Shown one piece after another: positions 7,006 through 15,105 of a stretch of DNA of 43,142 nt (position 1 is the first letter of the stretch; every line of letters starts with the position of its first letter). The DNA is from Planctomycetales bacterium (GTDB lineage: Bacteria; Planctomycetota; Planctomycetia; Pirellulales; Pirellulaceae), in assembly GCA_020426845.1 (NCBI GenBank), contig JAGQPF010000367.1:1-43142 (forward strand), given 5' to 3'. Made by a program: the position numbers and the translations under genes. The notes below the pieces were generated by a model, which searched no databases, was not told the origin of the DNA, and saw only the letters and a list, made by a program, of their open reading frames with translations.

Positions 7006-7264
7006 AGCAAAGAACGATCGGGGCGGACCCGTCGTATTTCCTCAGAGGGTTCGATTGGTCTGTCATCGGTGGGGGATCGTCGGTAAAACCCCCCCGTCTG
7101 CCGTTGAAAAGCATGTTTTTCCGAACAGGCTCTTAGTGTACGCAAAGCGGCCTCGCGGAGCGACGCGACGTTCCCACGACACGTGAGCGCATGGGACAGG
7201 ACAGCTTGGCCAGTAAGGTGGCGTGCGACTACTCCGAGAGGACCGTTGCCATGAATGGAATAAG

Positions 7265-7345
7265 GATAGAGATGGCATCCCTCGCTAACGCTTCGGGTTT
7301 CCTTCGAGAGGATCGCATCCCTCGCTAACGCTCTAACGCTTCAGG
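7265..7345. repeat. Family D repeat, two diverged copies
   Basis: GCATCCCTCGCTAACGCTTC appears at about 7272 and again at about 7313, the second with an internal duplication of CTAACGCT. It lies in the divergent gap (7006-7376) between crcB and the barrel gene; nothing else recognisable there. Confidence 0.75.
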
Positions 7346-7376
7346 CTTCCTTCATGTCGCCAGGAGGGCGGTAACG

Positions 7377-8291
7377 ATGAAACGGTGGACCAACAGAGCT
7401 CGTCCGCGGCGGAGCCGTCTGCTGTTGCGGGTCATCGGATTCGCACTGGCGATAATGCAGATCGCGTTCACGGGATCGATCTCAATCGCCCAGGAGGGGT
7501 GGCTGCAACAGTTGCGCGGCGAGGTGGATGAGCCTCCTACGGACCCCAATGCCTCCACGACCACGTCCGCACCCCCGGCGAAGTCAAAGCGCCGTCACCA
7601 CCACGATGATTGCGATGACGACGATGACGACTCGTTTTTCGGAACAATGATCGGCTATGGTCTGACCTCGCCATTCTGGTTGCCGCCGGCGATGATCGGC
7701 GACGACTATCAGCAGGCGATGTATTTTTCGCCGGCGCCGAACATGCAATCGCCGGGATTGATGGTCACCGAGGAGTGGGTCCAGAGCCAAGCGGTGACGG
7801 GCTTTCCCTGGATGGCCCGCGTGCGCGGCGAGTTTGGCCTGGATCTCGACAATCTGGATCAGGTTCGCCTGCAGTGGTTGGTCGATACGTCCAGCCGCAT
7901 CGGTGTGGACGGGACGATCACTTACCGCCACGAGTCGCTTGCCATCGGTGACGACCAGGCGATGACGGGCGACGCGAACCTGTTGTTTCGATTTGCCCAG
8001 TCGCCCACGGTGCAGATGCGATCCGGGATCGGCATCAACTGGTTCAGCGACCGGACGGACGCCGATGTGGGCTTCAACTTTACGTACTCGGGGGACTTCT
8101 TCCTCGCCAAGCCGTGGGTGGTTTCGTCGGAAATTGACTGGGGCACGCTCGGCGACTCCAGCCTGTTCCACTTTCGCGGCACGGTAGGCGCCGTCTGGCG
8201 CGGCCTCGAGGTGTTCACCGGCTACGACCATTACGGCGTCGACGGCCTAAAAACCGACCAGTGGATTTCGGGTCTCGGCTTTTGGTTTTAG
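7377..8291 (+). CDS. Predicted outer-membrane beta-barrel with His/Asp-rich segment
   Basis: 304 residues, no family recognised. A long Arg-rich signal peptide (about 1-38) ends before QEGWLQ. Residues 74-85 are HHHDDCDDDDDD, a strong candidate metal-binding patch. From about 105 the sequence alternates short amphipathic strands (VRLQWLVDTSS, TITYRHESL, LLFRFAQ, FNFTYSGDFFL, GLEVFTGYDHYG) and ends in ...ISGLGFWF, a C-terminal aromatic typical of barrels inserted by BamA. AGGAGG (7362-7367) lies 9 bp before the ATG. Stands alone; convergent with mnmA. A porin-like or surface metal-binding role is inference. Confidence 0.75.
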   Translation: MKRWTNRARPRRSRLLLRVIGFALAIMQIAFTGSISIAQEGWLQQLRGEVDEPPTDPNASTTTSAPPAKSKRRHHHDDCDDDDDDSFFGTMIGYGLTSPFWLPPAMIGDDYQQAMYFSPAPNMQSPGLMVTEEWVQSQAVTGFPWMARVRGEFGLDLDNLDQVRLQWLVDTSSRIGVDGTITYRHESLAIGDDQAMTGDANLLFRFAQSPTVQMRSGIGINWFSDRTDADVGFNFTYSGDFFLAKPWVVSSEIDWGTLGDSSLFHFRGTVGAVWRGLEVFTGYDHYGVDGLKTDQWISGLGFWF

Positions 8292-8308
8292 CTGCGGCTC
8301 GTCGTAGT

Positions 8309-8368
8309 GCAGGCTGCCAGCCTGCAATCTGCGGCTACAAGTAAAAAATCACAGGCTGGCAGCCTGTG
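8309..8368. repeat. Family A repeat pair between convergent genes
   Basis: GCAGGCTGCCAGCCTGC (8309-8325) and CACAGGCTGGCAGCCTGTG (8350-8368). The second ends 3 bp before the mnmA stop codon. They fill the 80-bp gap between the convergent barrel gene and mnmA. Confidence 0.9.
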
Positions 8369-8371
8369 CAG

Positions 8372-9505
8372 TTAGCCTTCGATCCAGCCGCCACCTAGCA
8401 CTTGATCGCCGTCGTAACAAACGACGGCCTGACCCGGAGCCACACCGCGCTGCGGCTCGTCAAATGTCACCGACAGCCGTCCATCGGCCAGCACTTCGGC
8501 GCTGGCCGGCTGAGGCGGGCTGTTGTAGCGGATCTGAGCGTGGCAGTGAAAGGCGCTGTTTGGAAGGTCGACCAGCCAATTGCAGTCGGCGGCCTCGAGC
8601 TGCCTGCGTCCCAGCGCGGCGGGCAAGCCGATGACAACTCGTCGTGTCGCCGCTTCGATCCGCACGACAAAGTACGGCTCGCCCATCGCCACACCGAGCC
8701 CTTTGCGCTGGCCGATGGTGAATCGCTCGATGCCTTCATGACGGCCCACGACGCGGCCGTCGGTGGTGACGATCTCGCCGGCGGTCGAGTTGCCCTCGCC
8801 GCGTCGCCGAGCGACAAATTCGCCGTGCTGGCCGGCGGTGACGAAACAGATCTCCTGGCTGTCCTTCTTCTCGGCGACGCCGAATCCGAGCTCGGTGGCG
8901 CGAGCGCGGATCCACGACTTGGTGTAGCTGCCGACGGGCAGCAACATCCGCGACAACCGTGCTCGTTCGATGCCGAACAGCACATACGATTGATCCTTGG
9001 CTGAATCGACGCCCCGCAGCAGACGCGGTTCGTCGCCTCTGCTGGAGTCCGGGGCGGGCTCGAGTCGCGCGTAGTGCCCCGTCGCCACGAACTCGGCATC
9101 GACGCTGTCGGCGTAGTCGAACAGCTTGCCGAACTTGATCCAGTTGTTGCACATCACGCACGGGTTGGGCGTGCGGGCCCGCGTGTACTCGTCGACGAAG
9201 TAGTCGATGATCCGCGCGAATTCTCGCTGCAGGTTCAGCGCGTAGAAGGGGATCTCCAGCCGGTCGGCGACGCGTCGCGCGTCCTCGGCGTCCGAGGCGC
9301 TGCAGCAGCCCTGCTTGTGGGCGGCGCGGGGGTCGACGATTTGCAGTGTCGCGGGGGTGTCCATGCCGCCAACGCGGCAGACATTCAGCGCCTCTTCGCC
9401 ATGGCGCATGAAGACCCCCAGCACCTCGTGGCCTTGCTCCAGCAGCAGCTGTGCAGCCACGCTGCTGTCGACTCCTCCCGACATTGCCAACACGACGCGC
9501 GACAT
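8372..9505 (-). CDS. mnmA: tRNA-specific 2-thiouridylase
   Basis: Transfers sulfur to U34 of Lys, Glu and Gln tRNAs. 377 residues from ATG 9505. The ATP-binding PP-loop is SGGVDSSV (9-16). The two catalytic cysteines are C116 in NPCVMCN and C220 in SQEICFV. GHYAR, KDQSYVLF and IGQRKGLG are also present, as in all MnmA. Relative to E. coli MnmA the stretch at about 35-68 (Cys-containing, RHGEEALNVC...) is variant. Frame extends upstream to 9838, but the PP-loop start fixes the ATG at 9505. A perfect TATAAT sits 6 bp before the ATG, which would place the transcript start on or next to the start codon. Confidence 0.96.
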   Translation of the reverse strand: MSRVVLAMSGGVDSSVAAQLLLEQGHEVLGVFMRHGEEALNVCRVGGMDTPATLQIVDPRAAHKQGCCSASDAEDARRVADRLEIPFYALNLQREFARIIDYFVDEYTRARTPNPCVMCNNWIKFGKLFDYADSVDAEFVATGHYARLEPAPDSSRGDEPRLLRGVDSAKDQSYVLFGIERARLSRMLLPVGSYTKSWIRARATELGFGVAEKKDSQEICFVTAGQHGEFVARRRGEGNSTAGEIVTTDGRVVGRHEGIERFTIGQRKGLGVAMGEPYFVVRIEAATRRVVIGLPAALGRRQLEAADCNWLVDLPNSAFHCHAQIRYNSPPQPASAEVLADGRLSVTFDEPQRGVAPGQAVVCYDGDQVLGGGWIEG

Positions 9506-9511
9506 GTGGTC

Positions 9512-9517
9512 ATTATA
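9512..9517 (-). promoter_or_regulatory. TATAAT -10 box directly before mnmA (possible leaderless start)
   Basis: The minus strand reads TATAAT, then GACCAC, then ATG. With the usual 6-8 bp between -10 box and start point, transcription would begin at the A of ATG. No convincing -35 element was seen. Confidence 0.5.
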
Positions 9518-9551
9518 CTTGATGGAGCCACCACGAGCCGCCAGTCCACTG

Positions 9552-9590
9552 GGCTTCATCAGGGTCGCCTGCGACGGTGGCCCGACCGAT
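9552..9590. repeat. Family H dispersed dyad repeat, copy 1 (intergenic)
   Basis: On the minus strand it reads CGGTCGGGCCACCGTCGCAG followed by GCGACCCTGATGAAGCCC. Inner arms TCGC/GCGA and outer arms GGGC/GCCC make an imperfect hairpin. Close copies lie inside two coding genes at 17901-17946 and 34953-34999. Confidence 0.8.
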
Positions 9591-9647
9591 CCCCTTGGCC
9601 AATTTAGCCCGTGTCCCTTGCAACACGCCCCTACCCATCCCGAACCG

Positions 9648-10640
9648 ATGGCATTTGACCGCTCTCGACTGTTGATTCGCCCGTTGGGCGAGCGCGACCA
9701 CGACCTGCGCCGCGAGTCGTTTTTGGAACTTGACGAATTGCCCGCGCCGCTTGGCGACGCCGAGCAACAGACGCTGCGCCATGTCGCCGAGCAGCTCGTG
9801 GCGGCGCGGGAGCGTGGCGCCGCCGTGCTGCTGCTCATGGGGGCGCACGTGATTCGCGCGGGGGTGGCGCGGCAGCTGATCGACTTAATGCGTCGCGGGT
9901 TAGTGACTCACGTCGGCATGAACGGCGCCGGCCCGATCCATGACTTCGAGCTGGCTCGCGTCGGCGCCACTTGCGAGAGCGTCGCTCGCTACATCCGTTC
10001 GGGCGAGTTCGGTTTGTGGCGAGAGACCGGGGAGATCAACGACATTGTCCGCGACGGGAATGCTCGGGAGCTGGGAATGGGAGAGGCGATTGGTCGCGCG
10101 ATCCTGGAGCAGCCCGGTCGATTTCCCTTCGCCGAGACGAGCGTGCTGGCGGCGGGCATTCGCTACAACGTGCCGGTGACGGTGCATGTCGGCATCGGCT
10201 ACGACATTATCCACGAGCACCCGAATTGCGACGGCGCCGCGATCGGCGCCTCCAGCTACCGAGATTTTCTCAAGGTTTGCGAGACGGTCGACCGTCTGGA
10301 GGGCGGCGTTTTTCTCTGCATGGGATCCGCGGTGATGGGCCCGGAGGTGTACCTCAAGGCGCTTTCCATGGCGCGCAACGTGGCACACCAAGAGGGGCGT
10401 TCGATTGCTCGCTTCACGACGGCCGCCTTCGATTTGATTCCGATCAACGGCGACTTCAGCCATGAAGCCGACAAATCCAACCCGCAGTACTATTACCGCC
10501 CTTGGAAGACCGTCTTGGTAAGGACGGTGGCCGACGGTGGCGAGAGCCACTACATCTGCGGCGACCATCGCCAGACGTTGCCCTACTTGCGACACTTTGC
10601 GCTGGAGTCGAATGCCAGCTCGCCGGAGGATCCCGCATGA
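9648..10640 (+). CDS. Deoxyhypusine-synthase-like Rossmann-fold protein
   Basis: 330 residues from ATG 9648. VLLLMGAHVIRAGVARQLID followed by LMRRGLVTHVGMNGAGPIHD (about 62-101) matches the pattern at the start of the NAD-binding domain of the deoxyhypusine synthase family: a hydrophobic strand, a helix, then a T/N-G-A-G-x-x-H-D turn. Later parts (GHVGIGYDIIHEHP-like stretch, VFLCMGSAVMGPEVY, WKTVLVRTV) are well formed but do not clearly show the DHS active-site lysine motif, and the bacterium is not expected to make hypusine. So the fold is likely and the reaction unknown. Its stop overlaps the start of the PfkB gene by 4 bp (ATGA), so the two are translationally coupled and probably work together. 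Confidence 0.6.
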   Translation: MAFDRSRLLIRPLGERDHDLRRESFLELDELPAPLGDAEQQTLRHVAEQLVAARERGAAVLLLMGAHVIRAGVARQLIDLMRRGLVTHVGMNGAGPIHDFELARVGATCESVARYIRSGEFGLWRETGEINDIVRDGNARELGMGEAIGRAILEQPGRFPFAETSVLAAGIRYNVPVTVHVGIGYDIIHEHPNCDGAAIGASSYRDFLKVCETVDRLEGGVFLCMGSAVMGPEVYLKALSMARNVAHQEGRSIARFTTAAFDLIPINGDFSHEADKSNPQYYYRPWKTVLVRTVADGGESHYICGDHRQTLPYLRHFALESNASSPEDPA

Positions 10641-11743
10641 CAGCGATTCCTTGTTTGACACATCAGCGTCTGGAGCAGCTATTGGCCGCGTTTCCGCAGC
10701 GGCGAATTGCGCTGATCGGCGACTTGTTCCTCGATCGTTACCTCGAACTGCTGGACGTCCACGAGCTGTCGATCGAGACGGGCTTGGAGGCGTTTCAGGT
10801 GGCGAGCATTCGCAACGCGCCCGGCGCGCTGGGCACCGTGATGAACAATCTCGCGGCGCTGGGTGTGGGCTGGCTGATTCCGGTCACGGTGATTGGCGAC
10901 GACGGCCACGGTTACGACCTTCGCCGATCGCTGAACGCTATGCCCGTTGACGATACCTATCTGTTGTCCGATCCCGAGCGGATGACGCCGACCTACACGA
11001 AGCCGCTGCGCCCCGTCGGCGCGGGCGTCTGGACCGAGCTGAATCGGCTGGATGTGCGGACGAGAGCCCCTTTGTCCCCCGCCACCTGCGAGCGGCTGCG
11101 CGCCAGTCTGCGGCAAGCCTGGGCGGAGTGCGAGGGCATGATTGTGATGGACCAGGTCGCCGAGCCCGGCTGCGGCGTGGTCAACGACGAGATCCGCGCC
11201 GAGCTCATGGAGCTGGCCGCAGCCGATCCGGGCAAGCTGCTGATTGCCGATAGCCGCGGCTGCTTGCATCGCTTCGAGCGAGGCGCGCTCAAGGGCAACC
11301 GTGCCGAGATCGTGCGGGCCGACGCGGCGCTTGCCGGTGCTGCGCCGCCCTCACCCGCCGAGGATCCGAGTGACGACGACTTGTCAGCTGCGTTGGAGAG
11401 GTTCCGCGCGCTGGGGAGGTCGGTGTTCTGCACCGACGGCGAGCGAGGGATTCACGTCGTGACGGGGCTCGCGTCCGACGGATCGAACGAGCCGATTCGG
11501 CTGGCGCCCGGACGTCGTGTCGATGGCCCGGTCGACATTGTCGGCGCTGGCGACACGGTCACGGCCGCTCTGACTGCGGCGCTGCTCAGCGGCGCCGATC
11601 CGCTGGAGGCCGCCGCGCTGGCCAATCTCGCCGCCTCGATCTCCGTGCAGAAGCTGGGCGAGACGGGTGTGGCCACGCCGGCCGAACTGCGGGAGAGCTG
11701 GATTCCCGTCGAACCCACCATCTCGAACCTGTCGCAGAAATAA
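10637..11743 (+). CDS. PfkB-family carbohydrate kinase, HldE/RfaE1-like
   Basis: 368 residues. Ribokinase fold: the N-terminal RIALIGDLFLDRYL and ETGLEAFQVAS, with PGALGTVMNNLAALG, match the HldE kinase-domain pattern, where PGG(A)A-NVA... is typical. The C-terminal signature VDIVGAGDTVTAALTAALL contains the anion hole and catalytic Asp (GAGD). It phosphorylates a sugar or sugar phosphate using ATP in the cytosol; the true substrate is unknown. The family motif usually reads GGAANVA; here it is GALGTVM, which suggests a divergent substrate. Starts inside the stop of the DHS-like gene (ATGA overlap). Confidence 0.85.
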   Translation: MTAIPCLTHQRLEQLLAAFPQRRIALIGDLFLDRYLELLDVHELSIETGLEAFQVASIRNAPGALGTVMNNLAALGVGWLIPVTVIGDDGHGYDLRRSLNAMPVDDTYLLSDPERMTPTYTKPLRPVGAGVWTELNRLDVRTRAPLSPATCERLRASLRQAWAECEGMIVMDQVAEPGCGVVNDEIRAELMELAAADPGKLLIADSRGCLHRFERGALKGNRAEIVRADAALAGAAPPSPAEDPSDDDLSAALERFRALGRSVFCTDGERGIHVVTGLASDGSNEPIRLAPGRRVDGPVDIVGAGDTVTAALTAALLSGADPLEAAALANLAASISVQKLGETGVATPAELRESWIPVEPTISNLSQK

Positions 11744-11789
11744 AGCCTGACTGGGCATTGTTGTCCTGTTCCCTACTGTGCTTCAAGAC

Positions 11790-12446
11790 ATGAACGCTCA
11801 ATCCTTGGCGCCGCTGCTGCACGTTGCGAATGTGCTCTACTTTTTCTCCTACTCCGTGCGCGACATCCTCTGGCTGCGCGCCCTGACGGTGGCAGGAATG
11901 ACCCTTTGCCTTCCGTACTATGGCATGCGCGCGACTCCGGAGTGGCCGCCGATTTTTTGGCATGTCGTGTTTATCGCGGTGAACCTGTTCCAAATCGGCT
12001 GGCTGCTGAAAGAGCGAATGCCGATTGAGCTGAATGTCGATGAGGCGATGCTGCACGTCGGGCCGTTGCGGATGATGTCGCCCCAGCAAGTGCGCAAGAT
12101 CGTGCGCCAAGGCGTCTGGCGGAAAGCTTCGCCGGGCGAGCGGATTGTGGAGGAGGGGCAGCAGCTGAATCGACTGATTCTGATTCACTCCGGCGAAGTC
12201 GATGTGCGCTCGTCCGGGGACGCGGTGGCGCGACTGACCGGCGGACAGTTCGTTGGCGAGATGAGCTATCTGACGGGCAAGCCCACGACGGCCGACGTGC
12301 TGGCCACCGGCCCCGTGCTGTATCTCGAGTGGACGGACAAGCAGATCAACCACCAGCTGGACACCGACCTGTTTCTGGCGTTGCAGTCGGCGATCGGCAT
12401 CGATTTGGTCGAGAAACTACAGAGGATGCGCGAGGCTGAACGGTAG
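11790..12446 (+). CDS. Popeye-like membrane protein with cyclic-nucleotide-binding fold
   Basis: 218 residues from ATG 11790; a GTG at 11778 would add four residues. Three membrane helices fill about 10-72. The following ELNVDEAMLHV and the preceding VFIAVNLFQIGWLLKERMP match the Popeye (POPDC) membrane-to-domain junction. Residues about 100-185 form a cyclic-nucleotide-binding fold; the phosphate-binding cassette reads GGQFVGEMSYLTGKPTTADV, with the usual Gly-Glu but without the Arg that contacts the cAMP phosphate in CRP-type domains, as is also true of animal Popeye proteins. It follows the kinase gene by about 45 bp. Likely a membrane sensor or scaffold; ligand unknown. Confidence 0.8.
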   Translation: MNAQSLAPLLHVANVLYFFSYSVRDILWLRALTVAGMTLCLPYYGMRATPEWPPIFWHVVFIAVNLFQIGWLLKERMPIELNVDEAMLHVGPLRMMSPQQVRKIVRQGVWRKASPGERIVEEGQQLNRLILIHSGEVDVRSSGDAVARLTGGQFVGEMSYLTGKPTTADVLATGPVLYLEWTDKQINHQLDTDLFLALQSAIGIDLVEKLQRMREAER

Positions 12447-12626
12447 GTGGCAGTGGCGAGGTCCGACTGCCGAACCTGGGCGTTTTGCGGACGCCGGTAT
12501 GGTAGAATTCGGCAGCGGGTAGGCGCGTATGTTGGGCAGGGCGAGCTATCAGCCTCCTGGGAAGCCTGTTGAAAGACTTCGGCTGCCATCGCTCCCTATT
12601 CTTCCCCCGTAATTCGGCGCAAGGCA

Positions 12627-13379
12627 ATGAAACTGTTGGTGTTCGGCACGGCCGGCTATCATCCCAATGAAACTCGCGACACGGCGTGTCTCATGCTGCC
12701 CGAACAGGGCATTGTGCTGGATGCGGGCAGTGGCATGTTTCGCGTGCGAGGCGAGATCGTCACCAGCACGTTGGACATATTCCTGTCACACGCCCATTTG
12801 GATCACATCGTCGGCCTGACCTACCTGCTGGATGTGTTGCACGGGCGGGAGATGAGCCGCGTGACCGTGCATGGCGAGCAGGAGAAGCTCGACGCCGTGC
12901 GGGACCATCTGTTCTCGAAGCACCTGTTTCCCGTGGACCCGCCGTTCGAGTCCGCTCCGTTGATGGTGGGCGCTGCGCAGCCACTGGCGCATGGCGGGCA
13001 GATTCGCAGCTTTTGGCTGCCTCATCCCGGCGGCTCGGTCGGCTATCGGCTGGACTGGGATGATTGTTCGATGGCCTACGTCACGGACACCACCGCGTCC
13101 GCTGACGCCGATTATGTGGACGTGATTCGCGGCGTCGACCTGCTGGTGCATGAGTGCAACTTCACCGACGAGCTGCAGGATCAGGCGGTTTTGACCGGGC
13201 ACAGTCACACGACGCCCGTGGCCGAGGTTGCCGCCAAGGCCGAGGTGGGGCAGTTGTTGATGGTGCACATCAATCCGCTCGCCACGGGCGACGACCCCGT
13301 GCACCTCGGCAAGGCGCGGCGGATTTTTTCCCAGACTTCGGTGGCCCACGACGGCCAAGTGATCGAGTTCGGCAACTGA
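12627..13379 (+). CDS. MBL-fold metal-dependent hydrolase
   Basis: 250 residues. Metallo-beta-lactamase fold with the diagnostic SHAHLDHIVGL (HxHxDH) near residue 54, an Asp ligand in YVTDTT, and C-terminal His residues (GHSHTTP and VHINP). The layout resembles RNase Z-like or cyclic-phosphodiesterase members; the reaction cannot be fixed from sequence. No signal peptide, so cytosolic. 180 bp separate it from the Popeye-like gene and contain no repeat I recognise. Convergent with fmt. Confidence 0.88.
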   Translation: MKLLVFGTAGYHPNETRDTACLMLPEQGIVLDAGSGMFRVRGEIVTSTLDIFLSHAHLDHIVGLTYLLDVLHGREMSRVTVHGEQEKLDAVRDHLFSKHLFPVDPPFESAPLMVGAAQPLAHGGQIRSFWLPHPGGSVGYRLDWDDCSMAYVTDTTASADADYVDVIRGVDLLVHECNFTDELQDQAVLTGHSHTTPVAEVAAKAEVGQLLMVHINPLATGDDPVHLGKARRIFSQTSVAHDGQVIEFGN

Positions 13380-13437
13380 CGTCTCTCTGGCGCCTCTGCA
13401 TTTGCCAGCGCTCGACAGCTTACTCGGATAGACGGAC

Positions 13438-14400
13438 TTACTCCTCTCCGAGTCGTGTGCCGATTGGCAACGCGTGCCCGCGGAGAAACTCGGCGATCTC
13501 CATCTCTCGCTTGCCGGCGGGCTGAACGCGAATCAATTCGATCTCGCCTCGGCCGGTGGCGACCCTCAACGTCTGACTGTCGTTGTATGCCACCGCGCCC
13601 GGCGGTTGCGACTCGTCGTGTTCGGAGACGACCCGCATCTGTTGGACAATGATCCGAATCGGATGCTTGGCGTGCGGAGCAAAGGTGTACACGCCCGGCC
13701 AGGGCTGCAGGGCGCGAAATTGGCAATAGAGCCGCTCGGCGGGCAAGGCCCAGTCGAGCAGCCCGTCGTGTTTCGTGAGCCGCGGCGCCTTCGTGGTCAG
13801 CGCCGGATCCTGGAGCTCGCCTAGCTGCCCCTCGCCATGGTTGGCGAGCAGCTCCAGCGCTTCGAGCACCGGCGCCACGCCGAGCGCCGCCAACCGGGGC
13901 TCGAGCTGCTCGGTGGTCTCGTCCTCGCCGATCGCTGTCTCCGCGCTGGTCAGGCAGGGTCCGCCGTCAAGCTGTGGCGTCATGTGAATCACGGTGACGC
14001 CTGTCACCGGGTCTCCGTTCCAGATCGCCCAATGTACCGGCGCGGCGCCTCGATACTTGGGCAACAGCGACCCATGCAGGTTGATCCCGCCCAACGGCGC
14101 GGTTGCCAACGCGGCCGGCTTGAGGATCTGGCCATAGTCGCAGACGACCAGCAGGTCGGGCTCGAGCGACATCAACAGCGCAATGGCCTCGGGCGAGTTG
14201 ATGCTATCCGGGGCGTGGACCGGCACGGTGTGCGATTCGGCGAGCTGGCGCATGGGGTTGGGCGGCGGCCCCTTGCGACCTTTTCGCGCCGGCGCCTCCG
14301 GGCGCGTGATCAGCGCAAGCACCTCGTGTTGGTCGTGCCGCATCAGGGCGGCGAATGCCGGGCCGGCGAAGGGGCCGGTGCCCATCAGAACCAGTTTCAT
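13438..14400 (-). CDS. fmt: Methionyl-tRNA formyltransferase
   Basis: Formylates initiator Met-tRNA using 10-formyl-tetrahydrofolate. 320 residues. The formyltransferase core contains the catalytic set N107, H109 (GGINLHGSLLPKYRGAAP) and D145 (TPQLDGGPC). A C-terminal OB-like domain for tRNA binding follows from about 210. ATG 14400 is preceded by AGGAGG with 8-bp spacing, so the longer frame up to 14436 is rejected. It lies about 110 bp downstream of def on the same strand, the common def-fmt arrangement. Confidence 0.96.
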   Translation of the reverse strand: MKLVLMGTGPFAGPAFAALMRHDQHEVLALITRPEAPARKGRKGPPPNPMRQLAESHTVPVHAPDSINSPEAIALLMSLEPDLLVVCDYGQILKPAALATAPLGGINLHGSLLPKYRGAAPVHWAIWNGDPVTGVTVIHMTPQLDGGPCLTSAETAIGEDETTEQLEPRLAALGVAPVLEALELLANHGEGQLGELQDPALTTKAPRLTKHDGLLDWALPAERLYCQFRALQPWPGVYTFAPHAKHPIRIIVQQMRVVSEHDESQPPGAVAYNDSQTLRVATGRGEIELIRVQPAGKREMEIAEFLRGHALPIGTRLGEE

Positions 14401-14509
14401 GATGTCCGCCTCCTGCTCCCGAGCCGGCCGTCGCATGCCCGATCGTGCTGCGCGTCGACGAAGCGTGTCGCGCGTCTGCCGAGCACGGACGCACGGGGCG
14501 GCTCGAGGT

Positions 14510-15088
14510 TCAGCAATATTGCTTTTCCAATCCGCTGAGCCGCTCCAGAATCGCCCGCTCCGCGGCGATGCTGCCTTCCTGTTGGCGCTGCTGAAATTCC
14601 ATCTGGAACTCCTCGAGCGGTCCCTCCAGCGTGCGTTGCGCGGACTCGGTCATGCGGTCGATGAACAGCACGCCGTCCAGATGGTCGGTTTCGTGCTGCA
14701 CGACGCGAGCCAGCAAGCCTGTCAGATCCGCGGAGATTTCCTCGCCTCGCATCGAGTAAGCGTTAACGTGGATCTGCTTGGGGCGCCTCACGTTGCCATA
14801 GATGCCGGGCAAGCTCAGGCAGCCTTCTTCGGACTCCTCGTTACCCTTGGGCTTGCTCAGGACCGGATTGATGAACACCAACTCCTCGCCTTCGCCCGGC
14901 TTCGCGGCCGTGTTGACGACAAACAACCGCAGGGGCAAGTCGACTTGGTTGGCGGCCAGGCCAACTCCATTGGCCTCGTACATCAACTCGAACATCTGCG
15001 AGACCATCTTCCGGAGTTCCGCGTCAACTCGTTGCACGGGCTTCGATTTGTGACGCAGCGTCGGATGGGGATAGTGAATGATCTGCAC
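14510..15088 (-). CDS. def: Peptide deformylase
   Basis: Removes the formyl group from nascent proteins, with Fe2+ or Zn2+. 192 residues. All three motifs are present: GVGLAANQ (41-48), EGCLSLPG (88-95, metal ligand C90) and QHETDHLDG (131-139, ligands H132 and H136, catalytic E133). Start is a GTG at 15088. The C-terminal tail beyond residue 145 is Gln/Glu-rich and longer than in E. coli. 17 bp after the stop of the four-motif protein gene; fmt follows. Confidence 0.96.
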   Translation of the reverse strand: MQIIHYPHPTLRHKSKPVQRVDAELRKMVSQMFELMYEANGVGLAANQVDLPLRLFVVNTAAKPGEGEELVFINPVLSKPKGNEESEEGCLSLPGIYGNVRRPKQIHVNAYSMRGEEISADLTGLLARVVQHETDHLDGVLFIDRMTESAQRTLEGPLEEFQMEFQQRQQEGSIAAERAILERLSGLEKQYC

Positions 15089-15105
15089 GATGTTTTCCCG
15101 TTGGG

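Noticed and set aside
7006..7130. Fluoride riboswitch upstream of crcB
   Set aside because: The conserved pseudoknot and CUGAUGA-type motif are not present in the leader region.
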